Assembly (NCBI GenBank): GCA_030430725.1
Contig: JAUIKP010000061.1
Coordinates: forward strand, 1 to 11,059
Direction: 5' to 3'
Length of the DNA stretch: 11,059 bases
DNA from: Nitrospiria bacterium
Lineage (GTDB): Bacteria; Nitrospirota; Nitrospiria; Nitrospirales; UBA8639
Positions 6,194 to 11,059 of this stretch are shown one piece after another; the first letter of the stretch is position 1, and each line of letters begins with the position of its first letter. The notes beneath the pieces were generated by a model, which was given only the letters and a program-made list of their open reading frames with translations, made no database searches and was not told where the DNA came from. Both the position numbers and the translations under genes were made by a program.

Positions 6194-7114
6194 TTAGGGA
6201 AAATGATTTTTGACTACAGGCTTACCCCGGCCGTTCCAATACCCGGCGCTCATCCATGGGGTGGTATGCCGAATCGCAAGCTTGCCAGTGTGATCGAGGA
6301 CGAGGCATCCGGCCTCCCCCTGTATTCGGCTGACAAGTGCCTTCAGTGCATAGTTGGCAGCTTTTACCGGCGTCCAGCCTAGTCCGAGCAGGATAGCCAG
6401 ATGTTTGGCCATGCCGGCTCGTATGATGGATTCTCCTAAGCCCGTCATGGCAATGGCCCCGGTGGTATTCTCGGCATACACTCCCGCGCCGATTAAAGGG
6501 GTATCTCCAATCCTGCCCGGTAACATGACTGCTACTCCCCCAGTTGAGGCCCCTGCGGCAAGATGGCCGGAACGGTCCATAGCAACCGCACCGACTGTGT
6601 CATACATTCCTAACTGACGGTAAAGAGCGAGGGATTTAGGATTTTTCGCCTTTCGTGAACCCGGTTTGTTCCTCAGTGGCGTCGAACTCTTCGGATGGAT
6701 CAATCGGGCTAGACCAAAGTGCCGAGCCAATCGATGGGCGTGTGGGCCGGCTATCAGCACATGGTCGGTGTCGGTCATGATCCGTCGAGCCGCGCAGATT
6801 GGATGAAGATATCCTTCCAGTCCTGCGACAGCACCAGCCGATAAGGTCTGCCCTTCCATGATTGACGCATCCATCCGTTGAATTCCGTCGAGTTGCCGCA
6901 GGGATCCCCGCCCGGCATTAAACAAGCCCGATTTTTCCAGGTAGCAGATCATGCTTTCTACCGCATCTAAGGCTGAATGCCCTGTTTTGAGGCATTCATG
7001 TCCAGCCACGAGTGCCTCTGTCAGACAAACTAATTGGCTGTGGGTCGGTTGTCGAGAGCCAGCACCCCCATGAATCAGGACTTTTGGCGTCGGAATGACG
7101 GTGGGTTTAGCCAA
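6194..7114 (-). CDS. iaaA: isoaspartyl peptidase/L-asparaginase (Ntn hydrolase, type III)
   Basis: The 306-residue precursor cleaves itself to free an N-terminal threonine and then hydrolyses isoaspartyl dipeptides and L-asparagine. It carries HGGAG (15-19), NAGRG (66-70) and the cleavage site YDTVGAVAMD (171-180) with nucleophile Thr173. Downstream are Thr191 (STGG), Arg201 and Asp204 (GRIGD), and Thr224-Gly225 (TGLGE), in the spacing of the E. coli enzyme EcAIII. All expected catalytic and substrate residues are present, so it should be active. The variable stretch before Thr173 is rich in Lys, Arg and Pro, as expected for the processed linker. The start is a TTG at 7114: an in-frame stop lies five codons upstream and no ATG precedes HGGAG. 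No good Shine-Dalgarno is seen. It lies 59 bp downstream of the HDOD-GGDEF gene on the same strand. Confidence 0.93.
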   Translation of the reverse strand: MAKPTVIPTPKVLIHGGAGSRQPTHSQLVCLTEALVAGHECLKTGHSALDAVESMICYLEKSGLFNAGRGSLRQLDGIQRMDASIMEGQTLSAGAVAGLEGYLHPICAARRIMTDTDHVLIAGPHAHRLARHFGLARLIHPKSSTPLRNKPGSRKAKNPKSLALYRQLGMYDTVGAVAMDRSGHLAAGASTGGVAVMLPGRIGDTPLIGAGVYAENTTGAIAMTGLGESIIRAGMAKHLAILLGLGWTPVKAANYALKALVSRIQGEAGCLVLDHTGKLAIRHTTPWMSAGYWNGRGKPVVKNHFP

Positions 7115-7173
7115 GGAACCAAATGGTTAAATGAAAAAAGAGTGAAGTGACGAGGTCGTGACTGCTTCCCAGG

Positions 7174-8697
7174 TTAAGCCGGCTGTTCGACTTCTATTTT
7201 CTCATAATAGGTGCACTGGTTGCGACCATGGGATTTAGAATAATAGACAGCTTTGTCTGCTGCAAGGAGCAGGTCGGTGATGTTGAGGTAGGGCCTATCC
7301 GGTGTGTGTGTTGCGACTCCCAGAGAAACGGTGACGGCAATGTTTAGATTTTTGGCTATTTCATGGGTGGTGTTACGAAACGCGGAGAGGATTCTTTCGC
7401 ACACTGTTTTAGCGGCCGTTGATGAGGTTTTTGGGAGAATGAGTACGAATTCTTCTCCTCCATAACGTCCGACCTTATCGGTGGTGCGAACCTGTGCAAG
7501 CAGTAGACGTGCTGTGGATTGAAGAACGCGATCACCCGCCTGGTGTCCATACCTATCATTGACCGATTTGAATTTATCAAGGTCTCCAAATACCAGGGTC
7601 AAAGATTCTTCATTGACGATCGCCTGTTTAAAAGAAGAGTCCAAGTATTGATCGAGGTAAGCTCTTGCCAATGTTCCAGTGAGCGGATCATTACGGTGGA
7701 TTTCCTCCAAATTCTGGAATTGGGCTTCCATCGTGGCTTTGTTGACTTGGAGTTCCTGCACTTCCTTAATAGTCTGAAGGCTACGGAGGAGGAGTGTCTC
7801 CCTGGCTTTTTCCAGAATCACTTGGGGTTCGGTCCAGGTCTGTAGGTCTCTCTGAAAGATTTTCTCCGTCTCTGGAATAAGGTTTTCGGTCGTTTCCAGC
7901 ACTTCCATGAGGGCCTCTGGAGTAAAGTTCAGCAAGTTATGGGCTTCTTCTTTGACAACCTGGAGGTAGTCGCTATGGGACTCGCGCAAAAATATTTCCG
8001 CGATTTTCCCTGACAGCGATACACAATAGACAAATTTCGCGCGTTCATCTTGTGGGGGAATGCGTGAGGAGTCATCGCTCCCGGCTATAGCCAAACGGAG
8101 ACGGTCTGGAAAATTCCACTGCGTCAAGAGCCAACTTCCCACAGCGGCATGATTCACTGCCAGACATTGCTTTTCGTGGGCGATAATGCTGGCATGGCAT
8201 GTTTGATCCAGCTTCGGATGGTTATAAAGGTCCGGGAACACTTGATCGAGTGCGAGCATTCCCAGATCTTGCATGAGACTCGATAGATATAACTCTTCTA
8301 TTATTCCGGTTAATTCACACGTCGTCCCAAGGACACGACAGGCTGTTCCAGCTAGGAGTGCACGTTTCCAGTACAGCGAGTAGTCCAAGCCAGACCTTCG
8401 ATTGGTCTGAAGCGACCTCATTAACGAAAAGGACAGGGCAAGAGAAATAGTCGCGTTGAGACCAAGGACCATGACCGCTTGATGAAGATTCTCGATTTTT
8501 TTGGAATAAGGATATAAGGGAGAATTGGCGGTTCGTAGGATTTTGCTGGCCAGTGCCGGATCACAATGCAGAATTTTGATGATACGGTCGATGTCGACTT
8601 CGGGTTCGTTGGCTAAAGTGATGATTCGAACTGCGACCGGAGTAGGGCTTGGAAGACTTGGGCAGGATTGGAGTTTCTTTTCAAGTTCTGGGGTCAT
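7174..8697 (-). CDS. HDOD-GGDEF protein, probable diguanylate cyclase
   Basis: The 507-residue cytoplasmic protein has an N-terminal HDOD domain (about 12-215), a helical linker with coiled-coil character (about 260-335) and a C-terminal GGDEF domain (about 335-500). The GGDEF part begins NDPLTG (336-341), has GDLDKFKSVNDRYGHQAGD (371-389) and an intact active site GGEEF (413-417), so it should make c-di-GMP from two GTP. RTTD (404-407), five residues before GGEEF, is the RxxD inhibitory site for product feedback. In the HDOD part the usual HD pair is replaced by Gln-Asp (LMQDLGML, 141-148) and the later double His is missing (GSDDS, 206-210), so phosphohydrolase activity is unlikely and a sensing or protein-binding role is expected. 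There are no membrane segments. The ATG at 8697 has only a weak AAGAG upstream. Confidence 0.93.
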   Translation of the reverse strand: MTPELEKKLQSCPSLPSPTPVAVRIITLANEPEVDIDRIIKILHCDPALASKILRTANSPLYPYSKKIENLHQAVMVLGLNATISLALSFSLMRSLQTNRRSGLDYSLYWKRALLAGTACRVLGTTCELTGIIEELYLSSLMQDLGMLALDQVFPDLYNHPKLDQTCHASIIAHEKQCLAVNHAAVGSWLLTQWNFPDRLRLAIAGSDDSSRIPPQDERAKFVYCVSLSGKIAEIFLRESHSDYLQVVKEEAHNLLNFTPEALMEVLETTENLIPETEKIFQRDLQTWTEPQVILEKARETLLLRSLQTIKEVQELQVNKATMEAQFQNLEEIHRNDPLTGTLARAYLDQYLDSSFKQAIVNEESLTLVFGDLDKFKSVNDRYGHQAGDRVLQSTARLLLAQVRTTDKVGRYGGEEFVLILPKTSSTAAKTVCERILSAFRNTTHEIAKNLNIAVTVSLGVATHTPDRPYLNITDLLLAADKAVYYSKSHGRNQCTYYEKIEVEQPA

Positions 8698-9144
8698 AAA
8701 AGGCTCTTGGTCAGAAGACCTCCGCGAGTGCTTCGGGAGACTCTGCCTAGGAAGAACTCCAAATCCACCTATTACCTGGGTCCATGAACACGAGGGTACA
8801 TCCGTGATGTTTTTTGATTATAGGCGTTTCGGCATATTTTCATGTCATCTGAATAGGCGTGAGAGGAAGATTGTCTTTTCCTGATCCGGAAGGGATCCTC
8901 CTGGTTGACCCAATTGAAGCGAAGAAGCGGCATCACGGAAAATGCACGTGAAACACATGGGAATCGAGGTCATTGTGATGTTCTATCCCATTGATGTTGA
9001 TTAGGCTGTTTTTTGCGAAATTGCAGATTCTGTGGTTGTGGTAACGGGCCATCCTGGAAAATCTAGCGAGGCAAGGATTAAGCTTCCCCAGGTGAGTCAA
9101 CATAATGAGGAACGAGCTAAAAGGGCAGTCTGGAAGAACAGCCC
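8698..9144. other. non-coding region between two minus-strand units
   Basis: About 450 bp lie between the HDOD-GGDEF start and the end of the murJ-dtd-hypothetical operon. I find no protein resembling a known family on either strand. It holds a candidate -10 box for the HDOD-GGDEF gene and the terminator of the upstream unit, both listed separately. I see no riboswitch pattern I can name. Confidence 0.6.
8817..8822 (-). promoter_or_regulatory. candidate -10 box for the HDOD-GGDEF gene
   Basis: A perfect TATAAT on the minus strand lies 120 bp upstream of the ATG. No well-spaced -35 box is seen: the best match, ATGACA, is 20 bases away, beyond the usual 16-18. If used, it would give a leader of more than 100 bases. 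Confidence 0.35.
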
Positions 9145-9146
9145 TT
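9119..9146 (-). terminator. intrinsic terminator of the murJ-dtd-hypothetical operon
   Basis: On the minus strand AAGGGC (9141-9146) pairs with GCCCTT (9121-9126). After one T-T mismatch three further pairs form inside, leaving a six-base loop. The stem runs into four T (9119-9122). The hairpin overlaps the stop codon of the last gene, which ends at 9145. Confidence 0.55.
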
Positions 9147-9708
9147 AATGAAACAGGTGGCTTTGTGCTTGATTCAGGCTTGGATCTTGAAAACGATCAA
9201 GGTCTAATTTGACAAAACCAAGGCCCGCCACACAAAGTTCAAAATTTGTTGATAGCGTTTGAAAGAGCGCGGGTGGATTTTTGGCCTGAGGGTCTTGATG
9301 GGTAGCGACAATACCGTAGGAGCGTTTGCCGGCTTTGACATAATCCACCAAAAAATCTTTGTGGTGAATCAGTCCCGAGCATTTTATCCGTTTGCAATAT
9401 TCGGGGAAAAGGCCAGTAAGAAACAAGGTCAAATCCCCGATATGACGATGAATATCTCGCTCTTTTTCAGCAGAAGACTGTTGGCTGTGAGATTCGGCCG
9501 CGTAAAGGAGTTCCACCACAGTTTCGACGGGTTCTCCCTCATGGTCTTTGATGCGGGAGAGTCGATCGATATGGATAAATTCGAGTAGCAGGTTTGAAAC
9601 ATATTCGGTCACTTGAAAATCCGGCCATCCCAATGCTTCCGAAAAATTTCGTTCTGTCAGCCGGCCAAATAATTGCCGAAGAGGATGTTGTTCAGGGATT
9701 TGTGTCAT
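9145..9708 (-). CDS. conserved-looking hypothetical protein, 187 residues
   Basis: I do not recognise the family with certainty. The protein is soluble, with no signal peptide or membrane helix, and mostly helical. Distinctive stretches are LRQLFGRLTERNF (10-22), HRHIGDLTLFLTGLFPEYCKR (about 88-108) and AGLGFVKLDLDRFQ near the C-terminus, and it is rich in His, Leu and Asp. Normal composition and codon use suggest a real gene. I prefer the ATG at 9708, which has AAGGG five bases upstream; a GTG at 9732 would add eight residues without a ribosome binding site. It follows dtd by 55 bp on the same strand and ends at the operon's terminator, so it is probably co-transcribed with murJ and dtd. No function can be assigned. 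Confidence 0.75.
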   Translation of the reverse strand: MTQIPEQHPLRQLFGRLTERNFSEALGWPDFQVTEYVSNLLLEFIHIDRLSRIKDHEGEPVETVVELLYAAESHSQQSSAEKERDIHRHIGDLTLFLTGLFPEYCKRIKCSGLIHHKDFLVDYVKAGKRSYGIVATHQDPQAKNPPALFQTLSTNFELCVAGLGFVKLDLDRFQDPSLNQAQSHLFH

Positions 9709-9763
9709 CAATGCCCTTACCTCTCTTTCCACCGAATATCCCTTCGTCAGGGTGTGTCGGCTT

Positions 9764-10267
9764 CTATGTATGTCTATCGGCCTGATGTATGAGGTTCTTA
9801 ACCTTATTTACATTTACTCCTTTACCTGCCCTGCTGTCCAGGATGAGGGTCATTGGCCCGTCATTATCCAATGACACGAGCATGGACTTGCCAAATATTC
9901 CTGCTTGTACAGATAGATCGAGGGCTCGTAATTGTTCCAGTATTTCCTGATATCGCACGCGTGCTTCTTCCGGAGGTGCCGCCCATTCAAAGCTGGGGCG
10001 CCGTCCTTTTTCGATATTGGCCAGTAACGTAAATTGAGAAATCAGGAGGAGTTCGCCATTGATGTCTTGAAGCGCCTCTGTCATTTTCCCCTGTGCGTTC
10101 GGGAAAATTCGTAGTCGAGGAATTTTCCTGACCATGAAGGACACGTCTCGTTCGGTATCGCCTTGGGCCACACCTAATAGAATGACCAGCCCCCGGTTGA
10201 TGTGGGCGATGACTTGGCTTTCCACCGTGACCGAAGCCTGCCTGACGCGTTGAATAACGGCTATCAT
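9764..10267 (-). CDS. dtd: D-aminoacyl-tRNA deacylase
   Basis: The 167-residue cytoplasmic enzyme hydrolyses D-aminoacyl-tRNAs (and Gly-tRNA(Ala)), keeping D-amino acids out of proteins. It begins MIAVIQRV as in the family and has both signature motifs: SQFTL (77-81) and NDGPMT (135-140), with Gly137-Pro138 as the cross-subunit Gly-cisPro chirality gate. Met139 replaces the more common Val. Bacterial Dtd is usually about 145-150 residues; this one has roughly 20 extra C-terminal residues, basic and predicted helical. The ATG at 10267 has AAAGGA three bases upstream, a rather short spacing. It lies 73 bp downstream of murJ and 55 bp upstream of the hypothetical gene, all on one strand. Confidence 0.95.
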   Translation of the reverse strand: MIAVIQRVRQASVTVESQVIAHINRGLVILLGVAQGDTERDVSFMVRKIPRLRIFPNAQGKMTEALQDINGELLLISQFTLLANIEKGRRPSFEWAAPPEEARVRYQEILEQLRALDLSVQAGIFGKSMLVSLDNDGPMTLILDSRAGKGVNVNKVKNLIHQADRHT

Positions 10268-10340
10268 AAATCCTTTCTGTGCAATCGCCTATTTCAAGAA
10301 CAGCCGGACATGGGGACGGTATGCCTGTTAGTCTTCATAT

Positions 10341-11059
10341 TTACGTTTTGGAAGAAGGTTTGCGTATCTTTCGTCGCACCATGAGCTTCAGGTGCGTGAG
10401 TTCCTCTGACTTGAATAGATAGTGAACAGAAAAATATCCAATCGTGCTTGCAACAAGCGCCAGAGTCAACCAGGCGAATTTTTCGAGGCTCTGTCCTGTT
10501 GTCTGCCATATCGGGAATCCTGCAATCCAGAGGGAAACAGCGATAAGAGGGAGAAGGGCTATTCCTGTCCGGATCAGGGATATTCCGAGTGTCTTCCACA
10601 ATAAACCCTGAAGCCGGTTTCCTAAAATGGTAAGCAAGATAAGGGTGTTCCCCATTGCGGCACATGCGGCTGCCAGGGCTAATCCGGTGTATTGAAGCCA
10701 TTGCATAAGCCATAGTGACAGCCCAATGTTAAGACCAACGGAAACAACAGCCACGATTGCGGGTGTTTTTGTATCTTGCAGGGAATAAAATGCCGTTGCC
10801 AGAATTCGGTAACTGGCGAACGCCCACAATCCAACTGAAAATCCGAGAAGAGCCGAAGCGGTTCCAACCGTATCCATGGCCGAAAAGGCGCCATGCTCGA
10901 AAAACAGATGAATAATGGGTATGCGTAATAGCATCAGCCCAACCATTGATGGAAGGATGATAAATAGCACCATGCGTAACCCGAAATTTACCGTTTCCCG
11001 TAGTTCATGAATGGCTCCACGGGCTGCTTGGCCGGATAAGGTTGGCAATATAGCCGTGG
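10341..11059 (-). CDS. murJ: lipid II flippase MurJ (MviN), C-terminal part (cut by the window edge)
   Basis: The last 238 residues are visible; the start lies beyond the right edge. MurJ is an inner-membrane protein of the MOP superfamily that flips lipid II to the periplasm for peptidoglycan synthesis. The visible part opens with TAILPTLSGQAARG, the conserved loop after the middle helices, continues with LRMVLFIILPSMVGLMLLR and then IIHLFFEHGAFS, a family hallmark (F-E-x-G-A-F), and runs through about six to seven more hydrophobic helices. It ends in a basic cytoplasmic tail (MVRRKIRKPSSKT). A TTG at 11048 is not the true start, because the same frame continues upstream with family-like sequence. 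It is the first visible gene of the unit with dtd. Confidence 0.95.
   Translation of the reverse strand, partial: TAILPTLSGQAARGAIHELRETVNFGLRMVLFIILPSMVGLMLLRIPIIHLFFEHGAFSAMDTVGTASALLGFSVGLWAFASYRILATAFYSLQDTKTPAIVAVVSVGLNIGLSLWLMQWLQYTGLALAAACAAMGNTLILLTILGNRLQGLLWKTLGISLIRTGIALLPLIAVSLWIAGFPIWQTTGQSLEKFAWLTLALVASTIGYFSVHYLFKSEELTHLKLMVRRKIRKPSSKT

Noticed and set aside
8880..8905. GATCC/GGATC pairing as a terminator
   Set aside because: Only five pairs, no T-tract, and no gene ends nearby in the right direction.
9709..9732. GTG start for the 187-residue hypothetical protein
   Set aside because: No ribosome binding site precedes it, whereas AAGGG is well placed for the ATG at 9708.
1..11059. 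tRNA, rRNA, CRISPR array, toxin-antitoxin or phage genes
   Set aside because: Reading both strands showed no cloverleaf-like segments, no regularly spaced repeats and no proteins of those kinds.

Overview
The window looks like a piece of a chromosome from a free-living Gram-negative bacterium. The gene set and protein flavour (siroheme nitrite/sulfite reductase beside an Rrf2 regulator, a PrxQ peroxidase with a lysine-rich tail, a hybrid HDOD-GGDEF protein, and murJ next to dtd) suggest Nitrospirota, probably Nitrospira-like. That placement is an inference from general resemblance; the window holds no rRNA or other marker that proves it.

Layout. (1) 1-1317, minus strand: the N-terminal 231 residues of a siroheme/Fe-S nitrite or sulfite reductase, cut by the left window edge. 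It lies downstream of an Rrf2-family regulator that has a good sigma70-type promoter. The regulator lacks the Fe-S cysteines of IscR/NsrR and resembles the cysteine regulator CymR, so this is probably a sulfur (or nitrite) assimilation unit. (2) 1318-2462: a gene-poor stretch of about 1.1 kb with only doubtful small ORFs, a 9-bp perfect inverted repeat and a 12-bp direct repeat. (3) 2463-4384, plus strand: a clearly AT-richer two-gene unit, a GMC flavoprotein dehydrogenase with a Cys-rich Fe-S-type motif followed by a small twin-arginine protein, closed by a likely terminator. A broken IS630-type transposase (4557-4766) lies just downstream. Region 3 looks acquired. (4) 4919-5593, plus strand: a PrxQ/Bcp peroxiredoxin with an unusual 70-residue, strongly basic N-terminal tail. 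(5) 5633-8697, minus strand: in transcription order, an HDOD-GGDEF diguanylate cyclase, an isoaspartyl peptidase/L-asparaginase and a VOC metalloenzyme, possibly one unit. (6) 8698-9144: non-coding, holding a candidate -10 box and the terminator of the next operon. (7) 9145-11059, minus strand: the C-terminal part of murJ (lipid II flippase, cut by the right edge), then dtd (D-aminoacyl-tRNA deacylase), then an unrecognised 187-residue protein.

How the genes fit together. Most are housekeeping genes: assimilation, peroxide defence, dipeptide turnover, c-di-GMP signalling, peptidoglycan precursor export and tRNA proofreading. The most distinctive parts are the GMC/Tat pair, which looks like a periplasmic dehydrogenase whose catalytic subunit is exported as a hitch-hiker, and the basic-tailed peroxidase. 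I see no CRISPR array, phage module, toxin-antitoxin pair or defence island, and no strong case for a wholly new multi-gene system.
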